A DNA stretch of 64,000 nucleotides, from the NCBI RefSeq assembly GCF_900114385.1, contig NZ_FOSW01000017.1, forward strand, positions 33,866 through 97,865. Direction: 5' to 3'. The translations under genes and the position numbers were made by a program. Below are positions 7,973 through 18,350 of this stretch, in pieces. Numbering within the stretch: the stretch's first letter is position 1; every line of letters starts with the position of its first letter. Source of the DNA: Geodermatophilus ruber (GTDB lineage Bacteria; Actinomycetota; Actinomycetes; Mycobacteriales; Geodermatophilaceae). The notes below the pieces were generated by a model. It saw only the letters and a list, made by a program, of their open reading frames with translations. It made no database searches and was not told where the DNA came from.

Positions 7973-8689
7973 GTGAGCGGCGAGGGCCCGCGTGGCTGGG
8001 GAGCGCCGCTGCACGCCGCCGTGCTCGACGCGGCCGCCGTCGGTCCGGGCACGCGCCTGCTCGACCTGGGGTGCGGGGCGGGGCGCTTCGCCCGCGCGGC
8101 GGCCGACCGCGGAGCCCGGGTCACCGGCATCGACACCGACCCGGCGGCCGTCGCCCGCGCCGCCGCCGAGGTGCCCGGGGGCGCGTTCGCCGTCCGGGAC
8201 GCCCACGACCCGCCGGCCGGCCCGTTCGACGTCGTGGCCGCGGTGCAGCTGCTCATGCACGTCGCCGACCCGGCCGGGGTGCTGGCGGGTGCGGCGAGGT
8301 CGGGCCCGCTCGTGGTGGCCACGGTGTGGGGCCGGGAGCAGGAGTGCGACGTCCGCGCCTTCGGCGAGGCGCTGGCCCCATGGCTCGGGCCGCGCCGGCC
8401 ATCTCCCGCTCCGCCGGTCACCGAGCCCGGCCGGCTGCGCGCGCTCGCCGAGCGGGCCGGCCTGCGGGTGGCGCGTCTCGACGAGGTGGTCTGCCCGTTC
8501 GAGTACGCCGACGAGGACGAGCTGCTCGGACCGCTGTTCGCCTCCGCCCTGGGCCGCGCGGCCGGTCGCCGGGCCGGCCCGGTCGCGGTGCGCGCGGCCG
8601 TGCTGCAGCGGTGCGAGCCGTACCGCACCGAGGCCGGGGGTTACCGGCTGCTGAACCTGTTCCGGGTGCTCGTCGCGCGCACCTCCTGA
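7973..8689 (+). CDS. Class I SAM-dependent methyltransferase
   Basis: Predicted cytoplasmic methyltransferase of 238 aa. Motif I is LLDLGCGAGRFARAA near residue 37, followed by the acidic strand end VTGIDTDP that binds the SAM ribose, and a VVAAVQLLMHVADP motif IV-like strand. The acceptor substrate cannot be told. GTG 7973 is supported by a -10-like TAGGCT at 7960-7965 seven bases upstream and by the absence of a Shine-Dalgarno site, so the mRNA is probably leaderless. Confidence 0.82.
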   Translation: MSGEGPRGWGAPLHAAVLDAAAVGPGTRLLDLGCGAGRFARAAADRGARVTGIDTDPAAVARAAAEVPGGAFAVRDAHDPPAGPFDVVAAVQLLMHVADPAGVLAGAARSGPLVVATVWGREQECDVRAFGEALAPWLGPRRPSPAPPVTEPGRLRALAERAGLRVARLDEVVCPFEYADEDELLGPLFASALGRAAGRRAGPVAVRAAVLQRCEPYRTEAGGYRLLNLFRVLVARTS

Positions 8690-8774
8690 CGACGGCCCCG
8701 GGAGCATCGCAGCGAGGAGCGAGCGAGCAGCGGACCGGGGCGCGGAGTCAGGCCGGAGAATGCGGCGTGACGGT

Positions 8775-9455
8775 TCACCCCGCCGTGTCGGCATACCGGG
8801 TCTTGAGGAAGCTCCGGCAGAACTCCCCGTTGGTCTCGATCCCGAGCCGGGTGAGCCGGGCCCGCCGCAGGTGCAGCGGGACCTGCGCCGAGGTGACCCG
8901 GCTGCCGTCGGGATGGACGAGCAGGGGCGCGGCGTCGTCGTCCCGGAGCCCCAGCGCGGCCCGGCGCCGGCGGAGCCGGTCCAGCGCCGGGGAGGCCGGG
9001 ACCGCCCCGAGGGTCAGCTCGGCCAGCTCGTCGGGACCGGCGCCGGCGTCCACCAGCGGCCGCGCCACCCGGTCCTGACCGGCGATCACCGCCTTCTCCA
9101 GGAAGTACCGCCGCAGCTCGGCGAGGTCGGCCTCGGCTTCGCCGGTGAACGTCTCGGCGAAGCCGGCGGCCGCGGCGACCCCGCCGTTGATCTCCTGCGA
9201 GGCGTGGTGGTCCTCCAGGACGATCTCCGCGCGCGTCACCCCCTCGACCGCCGACACGGCGTCGTGGGCGTCGGCGACCATGAGGAAGGAGAAGTTCGGC
9301 GCGCAGAAGAACGTCGGCAGCCGCAGGCGGACGGCGGCGACGCCCTCGCCGGAGACGGTGCACGAGGCCACGAAGTCGAGATCCGTGATCGGCTCGTCGA
9401 GCTCGGGATCGAGCACCGTCCCCAGCGCGCGCCAGACGTCGTCCCGCAAGCTCAC
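8775..9455 (-). CDS. MIP18/DUF59-type iron-sulfur assembly protein of the monooxygenase island
   Basis: Protein of 226 aa whose first 100 residues are a MIP18/DUF59 domain (VLDPELDEPITDLDFV, then a conserved Cys in FFCAPNFSF), a family that helps insert Fe-S clusters or other metals. The remaining 120 residues (ending YADTAG) are not part of that domain and I do not recognise them. The GTG start overlaps the amidohydrolase stop as GTGA. Genes of this type are often found beside actinobacterial propane/acetone monooxygenase operons, so a role in maturing the [2Fe-2S] reductase or the diiron hydroxylase is an inference from context. Confidence 0.75.
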   Translation of the reverse strand: MSLRDDVWRALGTVLDPELDEPITDLDFVASCTVSGEGVAAVRLRLPTFFCAPNFSFLMVADAHDAVSAVEGVTRAEIVLEDHHASQEINGGVAAAAGFAETFTGEAEADLAELRRYFLEKAVIAGQDRVARPLVDAGAGPDELAELTLGAVPASPALDRLRRRRAALGLRDDDAAPLLVHPDGSRVTSAQVPLHLRRARLTRLGIETNGEFCRSFLKTRYADTAG

Positions 9456-10519
9456 GCCTGCGCCCCCGCGATGTCCTCGACCAGCTCCTGCCCGGGCTGC
9501 AGCGTCTCGCCCGCCGTGGTGGGCAGCTGGCACTCGGCCGGCACCTCGATGTCGTAGAGCTTGGCCGCGTTGAGGCCGAGGATCTTCTTCTTGGTGGCGG
9601 TGGTGAGCCGGGGGTAGTCGGCGAACGCCTCGTCGTCGGGCATCTGCCAGTCGACGAACTGCTCGATCTGCCACTTGGGCGTCCAGATGTTGTAGTCGCT
9701 GCCGAAGGTCATCCGGTCCTCACCGACCCAGAACAGCAGCTCACCCATCACCCGGGCGAAGAACTTCGGCCGGGCGTGCATCAGCGCGCCGAGCACGACC
9801 GAGCAGCCCGCGTAGACGTTGGGCTCCTGCACCGCGATGTAGGCGAAGTCGTCGATCCGCGGGATGCCGGAGTGCTCGACGATGAAGTTGAGGTCGCGGA
9901 AGTCGGTGGCCGCCTGGTCGATGTCGTCGACGGCGAAGGCGTCCTTGTTCAGCGGCCAGATCGTCGGGCCCTTGTGGGCGTGGACGTTCTTGATCCCGAG
10001 CTCGCGGCACTTCTCCAGGAACCGGTAGGACTCCTTGTCGCTGAGCTTCCAGCCGCGGGAGCCGTTCTCGTGCCACTCGGCGGTGTAGACCTTGACGCCC
10101 TTGAGGTTCCAGCGCCGGGCGTCCTCCTCGAGCTGCTTCAGCCCGGCCTCGCCGTCCCGGGGGTCGAAGCGCCCGTTGACGATGAACTTGTCCGGGTTCC
10201 CCTCCAGCATCGAGCCGTTCTGCTCGGTGGTGTTGAAGCCGTCCCGGTACCAGTACTTCAGGTAGGTGGACTGGAAGATCGCCTTGTCCACGTGGCCGTC
10301 CTCGAAGACGTCCTTCATGAGGTCCTCGGGGGAGACCTTCAGGTAGTGCTCGTAGTCCCAGTGGGTCTCCGGCGGGCCGAGCTGGTGGTAGCCGTAGAAG
10401 CAGTCGATCCAGCCCTTGGCGTACTCCTCGCGGCCCTGGACCCAGTTCTCCCGGCTGGCGTCCCAGAAGTGCATGTGGGAGTCCACGACGAAGTACTTCT
10501 CGCCATCCTTCTCATACAT
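9452..10519 (-). CDS. Metal-dependent amidohydrolase (amidohydrolase 2 family) of the monooxygenase island
   Basis: TIM-barrel hydrolase/decarboxylase-type enzyme, 355 aa. Metal ligands are visible as DSHMHFW (HxH at residues 15 and 17), NVHAHKGP, the FIVEHSGIPR His and TFGSDYNIW Asp. Unlike its neighbours it is relatively rich in Lys, Tyr and Trp. Close relatives accompany soluble diiron monooxygenase genes in Mycobacterium, Gordonia and Rhodococcus; the exact reaction is not settled. It sits 49 bases after the alcohol dehydrogenase and overlaps the DUF59 gene, forming a three-gene unit. Confidence 0.85.
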   Translation of the reverse strand: MYEKDGEKYFVVDSHMHFWDASRENWVQGREEYAKGWIDCFYGYHQLGPPETHWDYEHYLKVSPEDLMKDVFEDGHVDKAIFQSTYLKYWYRDGFNTTEQNGSMLEGNPDKFIVNGRFDPRDGEAGLKQLEEDARRWNLKGVKVYTAEWHENGSRGWKLSDKESYRFLEKCRELGIKNVHAHKGPTIWPLNKDAFAVDDIDQAATDFRDLNFIVEHSGIPRIDDFAYIAVQEPNVYAGCSVVLGALMHARPKFFARVMGELLFWVGEDRMTFGSDYNIWTPKWQIEQFVDWQMPDDEAFADYPRLTTATKKKILGLNAAKLYDIEVPAECQLPTTAGETLQPGQELVEDIAGAQA

Positions 10520-10568
10520 GGGCTGGCACCTCTCGCGTCGATTTCGGAGATTTCTCGGTGGCGTGGTG

Positions 10569-11594
10569 TTAGGGGACGAGAATGGCGCGACCGCGGACCA
10601 TTCCGGCGTCGAGGTCGTGCAGGGCCTGCACGGCCTCGGCGAGGCCGTACTGTCGCGTGTGCAGGGTGACCTTCCCGGCCTGCGCGAGCACCATGAGCTC
10701 GGCCAGGTCGGTGTAGGTACCGACGAGGTTGCCGATGACGTTGCGCTCGGTGGCGACGATGTCCAGGGTGGGGATGCGCAGCTCCCCGCCGTAGCCGATG
10801 ACGAAGTACGAGCCGTCCGGCCCGGTCATGTTCCAGCCGTCCATCTCGGCGCCCTGCTCGGCGACGAAGTCGAGGACCACCTTCGCCCCGCCGCCGGTGA
10901 GCTCCTGGACGGCGGCCACGTGGTTGCCGTCGGCCGGCACCGTCTCGTCCGCGCCGATCTGCCGGGCCAGCTCGAGGGCGGCGGGGTTCCGGTCGACGAC
11001 GACGATCCGCGCCCCCGACAGCGCGCGCAGGCACTGGATGCCGATGTGCCCCAGCCCGCCGGCGCCCTGGACCACCGCGGTCGTCCCCGGCGGGAGGAGG
11101 GGCAGCGCCTTGCGCACCGCGTGGTAGGCGGTGATCCCGGCGTCGGCGAGCGCCGCGACGTCGGCGGGGTTGGTCGAGGGGTCGAGTTTCACGCAGGCGC
11201 GGGCAGTGGTGCGCATGTACTCGGCCATGCCGCCGTCGTGCCCGTCCAGGCCGGGGAAGAAGGCGTTCTCGCACTGCATGTCCTTGCCGGCGCGGCAGGC
11301 CAGGCACAGCCCGCAGCTGGGCTGCGGGTGCAGGATCACGGTGTCGCCGACCGCCACGTTCGTGACGCCCTCGCCGACCTCCTGCACCCAGCCGGCGTTC
11401 TCGTGCCCGATCACGTAGGGGAGCTGGGGGTTCATCCGCTCCGCCCACTGGCCCTCGATGATGTGCAGGTCGGTCCGGCACACCCCTGCCCCGCCGATCC
11501 TGACGATGACGTCGAGGGGCCCGGTCAGCTTCGGTTCCTCGATCTCGTCGAGCCGGGGGTCCTCGTGGTAGCGGTGCACACGGACGGCTCTCAT
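10569..11594 (-). CDS. Zn-dependent NAD(P) alcohol dehydrogenase of the monooxygenase island
   Basis: Medium-chain dehydrogenase, 341 aa, likely oxidising the alcohol made by the diiron monooxygenase. Catalytic zinc ligands include Cys39 (GAGVCRTDLH) and His64-Glu65 (VIGHENAG); the structural zinc site is Cys94, 97, 100 and 108 (CGLCLACRAGKDMQC). The coenzyme turn is GAGGLGHIG, with an Asp (VVVDRNP) at the end of the next strand favouring NAD over NADP. It begins a second unit after a 182-base gap from groEL; that gap holds an activator-type site at 11702-11716. Confidence 0.88.
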   Translation of the reverse strand: MRAVRVHRYHEDPRLDEIEEPKLTGPLDVIVRIGGAGVCRTDLHIIEGQWAERMNPQLPYVIGHENAGWVQEVGEGVTNVAVGDTVILHPQPSCGLCLACRAGKDMQCENAFFPGLDGHDGGMAEYMRTTARACVKLDPSTNPADVAALADAGITAYHAVRKALPLLPPGTTAVVQGAGGLGHIGIQCLRALSGARIVVVDRNPAALELARQIGADETVPADGNHVAAVQELTGGGAKVVLDFVAEQGAEMDGWNMTGPDGSYFVIGYGGELRIPTLDIVATERNVIGNLVGTYTDLAELMVLAQAGKVTLHTRQYGLAEAVQALHDLDAGMVRGRAILVP

Positions 11595-11701
11595 GCCGTG
11601 GTCTCCTCAGGCGTCGACGGGGGTCGACGGAGGCCCGCCCGGGGGATGCGGGCCGTCGACGGGTACGGACGGGAACCTAGGGACGGGGTGGCCCGGCGCG
11701 T

Positions 11702-11716
11702 GTCCCAAATTGAGAC
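11702..11716. promoter_or_regulatory. Candidate binding site of the monooxygenase activator (upstream of adh)
   Basis: GTCCCAAATTGAGAC, 108 bases upstream of the alcohol dehydrogenase start, in the 11595-11776 gap between adh and groEL. It matches the site at 18246-18260 at 11 of 15 positions and keeps the GTC...GAC arms and the TGAGAC half. It is A+T-richer than the surroundings. Nothing else was recognised in this 182-base stretch. Confidence 0.5.
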
Positions 11717-11776
11717 GGCCGGCGGCGGGCAGGCCGGAGCGGCCGGGCGGACACTCCCGCCCGGCCGCGGCCGCGC

Positions 11777-13972
<2,196 letters not shown>

Positions 13973-13976
<4 letters not shown>

Positions 13977-15190
13977 TGGGCCAGCTCCTTCGGGGTCTCC
14001 AGGCCGAGGTCGCTGACGATCCCGGCGAAGCGGTTCTTGGCGTGGTCGAGGGAGTCCTCGAAGCGGGGCGGCCGCGCGTCGGGCTGCGACCACAGCGGCT
14101 GCAGGGTGCGGGCCGCGTCGAGGCAGCGCGGCACCCAGGACGACAGCCAGCCCTGCATCAGCTGCCGGTTGTGGTCGGCGAACTCCCGGTCCTGCACCAG
14201 CGGCCCGAAGCAGGCCTGGGTCCACCGCAGGTCGCGCTGCGCGTAGTCGTACTCGCCGGCCCCGACCACGGTCGGGGTGACGAAGTCCCCGTTGCCGGGG
14301 GCGGCCTGCATGACCAGGCCGCTGCGGAACAGCTCACCGATCAGCGGCTCGAAGACGACGTTGGTCGCGAAGATCGCCTCGCCCCAGTCGTCCTCGATCG
14401 CCGGCAGCGCTTCGGCGACCTCACGGACGCCCTGCCACTCCGCGTCGTCGTTCCACGCCGAGAGGTGCGCGGTGCCGTCGAAGCCGGGGACCTCCTCGGT
14501 GAGGGTGAGGTTGTACAGCGCGAGGTCCTGGGCGAAGCGGATCTTGTGCGCGCTGTTCACCGCCATGGCGGTGTTGTGCATGTTGGTCGGGCCCGAGCGC
14601 TCGTTGGCGGCGAAGACGTAGAGCCCCAGCAGATGTTCCACGTGCATCCAGGCGCCGACGCTGCGCTCCACGAAGGTCACCCAGTTCCGGCTCCACTGGT
14701 CGAAGGCCTTCGCGTTGCGGGCGTTCTCGATGTTCTGGTTGACCTGCCGGACGACGTTGGCGTTGTACCGGTAGATCGTCTGTTCCCACTCCTCGTTGGG
14801 GTCGCGGAACTCGTGCCAGCCGTGCGCCGGCCAGTTCAGACCGCGGCCGCCGCCACCGGTGCCCACGCCGCGCTCGGGCTCGGGCTCGTCGACGCCCCAG
14901 GCCTTCAGCTTCGTCCAGGTCAGGGGGTAGCCCCGCTCGCCGTCGGCGAAGCCGTAGATCCAGCCCTGGCTGAGGTAGTGCCGCGGGTCCGGCTGCACCT
15001 CGACGGTGACGTCCTCGTAGTGCGTCTGCTTGCGCTTGGCCGGCGTGTAGTAGTTGTAGCGCCGGGCGCTGGCGCCGGAGTCGGGGAACTCCTTGGCGCC
15101 CGCCTCGGCGTCGGTGAAGGCCGGCTTGGGGACGCTGCGCGGCGGGCGCTCCGAGGTGCTCTCGGCTGGACGGGGGGTGGTTGTGGTCAT
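13973..15190 (-). CDS. prmC: Diiron monooxygenase hydroxylase small (beta) subunit
   Basis: Beta subunit of the soluble diiron hydroxylase, 405 aa. It has the ferritin-like fold of the alpha subunit but no complete EXXH iron ligand set, as in MmoY/PrmC. Recognisable segments are [38 protein letters not shown] and [20 protein letters not shown]. It follows prmB with a two-base gap and overlaps prmD. The N-terminal 40 residues are Pro/Thr-rich and probably disordered. Confidence 0.93.
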
Positions 15191-15192
15191 GG

Positions 15193-16242
15193 TCAGTCCT
15201 CGCCTTCCGGCTCACCGGTGGTGGTGAACTTGTCGTAGAAGATGTGGTCCTCGCTGCGTCCGAGCCGGGTGAGCGTGGCGATCGCCGCCTCGACCATCGG
15301 TGGGGGGCCGCAGACGTAGGCGTCCACCCCGCCCAGCCCGGTCTCCCGGCGCGCGACGACATCGGTGATCAGACCCGTCTCCCCCTCCCAGCCGTCGTCC
15401 CCGGACGGCTCGGACAGTGCGGGGACGTACGTGAGGCCGGGCAGTTCCTCCTGCAGCCGGGTGAGCTCCTCCCCGAAGCACAGGTCGCCCCGGGTCCGCG
15501 CTCCGTAGTAGAAGGTGACCGTGCGTTCGATGCCCCGCTCGGCCATGGAGCGGAGCAGGGCGAGCAGCGGCGCGAGGCCGGCCCCTCCTCCGATGAACAG
15601 GAGGTCTGCGCTGGTGCTCTCCCGGAGCCGGAAGGCGCCGAAGGGCCCCTCCACGCTGAGCCGATCGCCCATCTGCAGCTTCTCCGCGAGATGGCCGGAG
15701 AACAGCCCCCCGGGATAGACCTTGATGACGAACTCGAACAGTCCCTCCCGGTTCGGGGTGTTCGCCATCGAGAACGAGCGGGTCGCATGGTGGCCGGGTA
15801 CCTGGAAGTCCATGTACTGGCCGGGGAAGTACTTGATCTCCTCGGGTTCCAGGAGCCGGACCACCAGGTGTCGCATGTCGTGGGTCACCGGCTCGTTCGC
15901 GACGACCTCGACCGTGCCCTGCCGGAGGGGGAGCCCGGAGGCGATCATCTCCTCGTCGTAGTTCAGGAGCTCGATGACGAGGTCCTCGTAGGCGTGCGCC
16001 CGGCAGAGCAGGGTCGAACCCTCCTCCCGCTCGAAGTCGGGCAGGGCGAAGGTGGAGTAGCTGTCCAGCTCGATGTCCTCGCCCTCGAGGACGAAGGACT
16101 TGCAGGAGGCGCACTGGCCCTCCTTGCAGCCGTGCATGAGCGCGACCCCCTGCTCGGCCGCGGCTCGCAGGATGGTCTGGTCCGAGTCGACCTCGATCTC
16201 GATGCCGACCGGCTCGAACCGGACGGAGTGCTTCTCCCCCAC
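15193..16242 (-). CDS. prmB: Diiron monooxygenase NADH reductase
   Basis: Electron-transfer component, 349 aa, passing electrons from NADH through FAD and a plant-type [2Fe-2S] cluster to the hydroxylase. Cluster ligands are Cys39, 44 and 47 (HGCKEGQCASCKS) and Cys80. FAD binding is shown by RSFSMANTP, NAD binding by IGGGAGLAPLLALL and CGPPPMV. I chose GTG 16242 because the following residues (GEKHSVRFEPV) line up with the start of mycobacterial MimB. The frame stays open upstream and another GTG sits at 16251. A hairpin-forming spacer separates it from prmA. Confidence 0.92.
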   Translation of the reverse strand: MGEKHSVRFEPVGIEIEVDSDQTILRAAAEQGVALMHGCKEGQCASCKSFVLEGEDIELDSYSTFALPDFEREEGSTLLCRAHAYEDLVIELLNYDEEMIASGLPLRQGTVEVVANEPVTHDMRHLVVRLLEPEEIKYFPGQYMDFQVPGHHATRSFSMANTPNREGLFEFVIKVYPGGLFSGHLAEKLQMGDRLSVEGPFGAFRLRESTSADLLFIGGGAGLAPLLALLRSMAERGIERTVTFYYGARTRGDLCFGEELTRLQEELPGLTYVPALSEPSGDDGWEGETGLITDVVARRETGLGGVDAYVCGPPPMVEAAIATLTRLGRSEDHIFYDKFTTTGEPEGED

Positions 16243-16347
16243 GACGATCACCTCTCCGTCGGCGGTTGCTCCCGCGGCCGGGCGCGCGGCAGCCCGGGGC
16301 GTCCCGCGCCGGGACGCCGAGCCGGTGCGTGGACGGCCGGGCCCGCG

Positions 16348-16377
16348 GGGGAGGGCCGGGAGCACCCGACCCTCCCC
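16348..16377 (-). other. Intercistronic hairpin between prmA and prmB
   Basis: The 151-base spacer between prmA and prmB contains a 13-base inverted repeat (16348-16360 with 16365-16377, one mismatch that becomes G-U in RNA, 4-base loop), about 17 bases after the prmA stop. No U-run follows. Such an element could stop part of the transcription or protect the prmA 3' end, giving more hydroxylase than reductase. Confidence 0.6.
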
Positions 16378-16393
16378 CTCGCCTGACCCGCGC

Positions 16394-18046
16394 TCAGGCG
16401 CCTGCGGGTGCCGGACGGCCGGCCGGGCCCTGGCGGTTGTAGTCCGCCACGTAGGCCGCCCGTTCCTCGTCGGTCATCTGGTTGAACAGGACGTTCGGGC
16501 TCTGCAGCGGGGGCAGCCGCCGCAGGTGGTCGAGGGTCCACATCTTCTTCGGGTCGAGGTTCAGGTGCGGCTGCGCCGTCATCGTCTTCCCGTCGTCCCG
16601 GACGTAGCCCATGTCGCTGACGACCTCGTCCCAGGTCCAGCCGTGGTACAGCGTCTCCCACTCGCGGTGGCCGACCAGCTGGCCCATGTTCGGGGTCTCG
16701 CGGCCCTGGTAGACCGGCCGGAATGCCTCGACGTCGGTCCACCGGCAGGTCTGGCTGCAGTACGTGCGGTGGTGGCCGTCGACCTCGGCGGTGCACATGT
16801 CCTCACGGATGAGGCAGGGCACCATGCAGGTCCAGCAGCGCTGCGGGTACACGTAGTCGACGTCCTCGCCGACGATCGGCTTGTGGCCGTTGGGGATGGC
16901 GAGCCGGCTGTAGTTCTCCCACCACTTGCCGTACTTGTCGTACCAGCCCGGGTACTTGTGCTCGAACCACTCGAAGTCCTCGTCGGTCATGCCGTCGATG
17001 CGCCAGTAGTTCGCCAGCCACCCGGTGGCGAAGAACTGCGCCACCTCGTGCACGTAGCCCTTGTTCCAGATCCGGTTCCAGGCCTCCTCCACCAGGTCGT
17101 GCGGCACGGTGAGGCCGTACTTCTCCAGCGGGACGAGGTAGCTGCGGTAGTAGTCGTCGTAGATCCAGCGGCGCCACATCTCGGCGTAGGACTCGCGGTC
17201 CTTGCGGCGGTCCTTCGTGCCGTACTCGATGAAGGTGCCGATGGCGGCGTCGACCACCGCGTGGTTGTTCCACCAGGCGTAGCGCAGGTCGCGCTCGAGC
17301 AGCTGCCGGTTGCTCTCGTCCGACAGCGCCATGAGCAGGGTCGCGTACCCGTTGGAGATGTGCCGGGACTCGTCGGACTGCACCGAGTGGAACACGGTCG
17401 GCAGCAGGTAGTCGCCGTTGGCCGCCGCCTCGGCCGGCATCGCCACGAACAGGGTGTTGGTGAACGCGGTCTCGGCCACGATGGTCAGGTAGATGCTGGC
17501 CGCGGTGATGGCGTCCCCGGTGATGAACCCCTCGGCGAACTGGCGGCCGATCGTGCCCGCGTAGTCGTTGTGGAAGTTCCGCAGGCTGTTGTTGAAGCCG
17601 GCCGGGTCGATGTAGTTGTTCATGTACAGGCGCTTGAGGTTCTGCTGGATCGTCGAGTGCCGGACCTCGTCGATCATCTGGATCGCCTGACCGTTGTGCA
17701 GTTCCGGATTGGGCACCGCCTGGAACAGCATCGGCATCGAGCGGGCCGCGGAGATCTCCGGCAGCGGGATGATCGACAGGAACAGCTTCTGCCACTCCAG
17801 CCAACGCTCCTGCACCTGGCGGAACATGTTGCCGCGGATCGCGCCGTCCTCAGCGCCGTAGACCCGGTTGTCTTTCTCCTCCTCCATCGGGAAGTACGAG
17901 CGCAGGATCTGCTTGAGCGGGTCCTTCTTCTGCGCCTTCCGGAAGGTGTAGTCGGTGCCGTACTTCATGTACGGCTCGTGGTACACGGGGTCCCAGGCCA
18001 GTTCCTGGATCTTCTGGTGGGCCTTGGCCAGGCTCTGCCGACTCAC
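16394..18046 (-). CDS. prmA: Soluble diiron monooxygenase hydroxylase large (alpha) subunit
   Basis: Catalytic subunit, 550 aa, hydroxylating a short alkane, ketone or phenol at a carboxylate-bridged diiron centre. The six iron ligands can be placed: Glu97, Glu127-x-x-His130 (DEVRH), Glu192 and Glu226-x-x-His229 (DESRH). Their spacing (30, 65 and 34 residues) is the same as in methane monooxygenase MmoX (E114, E144/H147, E209, E243/H246). Overall composition and the gene order hydroxylase-reductase-small subunit-coupling protein identify the propane monooxygenase (PrmA/MimA) group rather than methane or toluene enzymes. The GTG start has a GAGGAG site six bases upstream. Substrate (propane, acetone, phenol) is not decided by sequence. 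Confidence 0.95.
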   Translation of the reverse strand: MSRQSLAKAHQKIQELAWDPVYHEPYMKYGTDYTFRKAQKKDPLKQILRSYFPMEEEKDNRVYGAEDGAIRGNMFRQVQERWLEWQKLFLSIIPLPEISAARSMPMLFQAVPNPELHNGQAIQMIDEVRHSTIQQNLKRLYMNNYIDPAGFNNSLRNFHNDYAGTIGRQFAEGFITGDAITAASIYLTIVAETAFTNTLFVAMPAEAAANGDYLLPTVFHSVQSDESRHISNGYATLLMALSDESNRQLLERDLRYAWWNNHAVVDAAIGTFIEYGTKDRRKDRESYAEMWRRWIYDDYYRSYLVPLEKYGLTVPHDLVEEAWNRIWNKGYVHEVAQFFATGWLANYWRIDGMTDEDFEWFEHKYPGWYDKYGKWWENYSRLAIPNGHKPIVGEDVDYVYPQRCWTCMVPCLIREDMCTAEVDGHHRTYCSQTCRWTDVEAFRPVYQGRETPNMGQLVGHREWETLYHGWTWDEVVSDMGYVRDDGKTMTAQPHLNLDPKKMWTLDHLRRLPPLQSPNVLFNQMTDEERAAYVADYNRQGPAGRPAPAGA

Positions 18047-18245
18047 GTCGTCTCCTCACGGTTGTGGTCGGGGGACTCGGTCGGTGCCGGCCGGCCCGGA
18101 CGACGGTCGGGCCGGTGCGGCACCGCGCCTTCCTCTCCAGGAGTCCTGACGGGCGTCGGCGCCCCCGGAGGTGTGCGAGCCGGCGACGGAGGGTTCCCGC
18201 GTCGTCTCGTGGTGAGGATCACACCGCGTGGGCGCGTGTCGGGTC

Positions 18246-18260
18246 GTCTAAATATGAGAC
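18246..18260. promoter_or_regulatory. Candidate activator site in the prmA/activator divergent region
   Basis: GTCTAAATATGAGAC, followed by A, lies in the 304-base gap 18047-18350 between prmA and its activator gene, 91 bases before the activator start and about 200 upstream of prmA. It has GTCT/AGAC arms and shares 11 of 15 bases with 11702-11716. A -10-like TAAGGT for the activator gene is at 18282-18287, so the site would centre near -41. No clear prmA promoter was seen. Confidence 0.55.
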
Positions 18261-18350
18261 ATTGCTTGGCTCGTCGTGCTCTAAGGTCGCTCCTGTCGCG
18301 CCCGAGGGGACGGCGTTCCGCGCCTCCCCCTCCCCGACGGGAGGTCGACG

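Noticed and set aside
18047..18350. Sigma-54 (-24/-12) promoter expected for an NtrC-like activator
   Set aside because: No GG-N10-GC pair with the right context was found, the activator lacks GAFTGA, and actinobacteria lack sigma-54.
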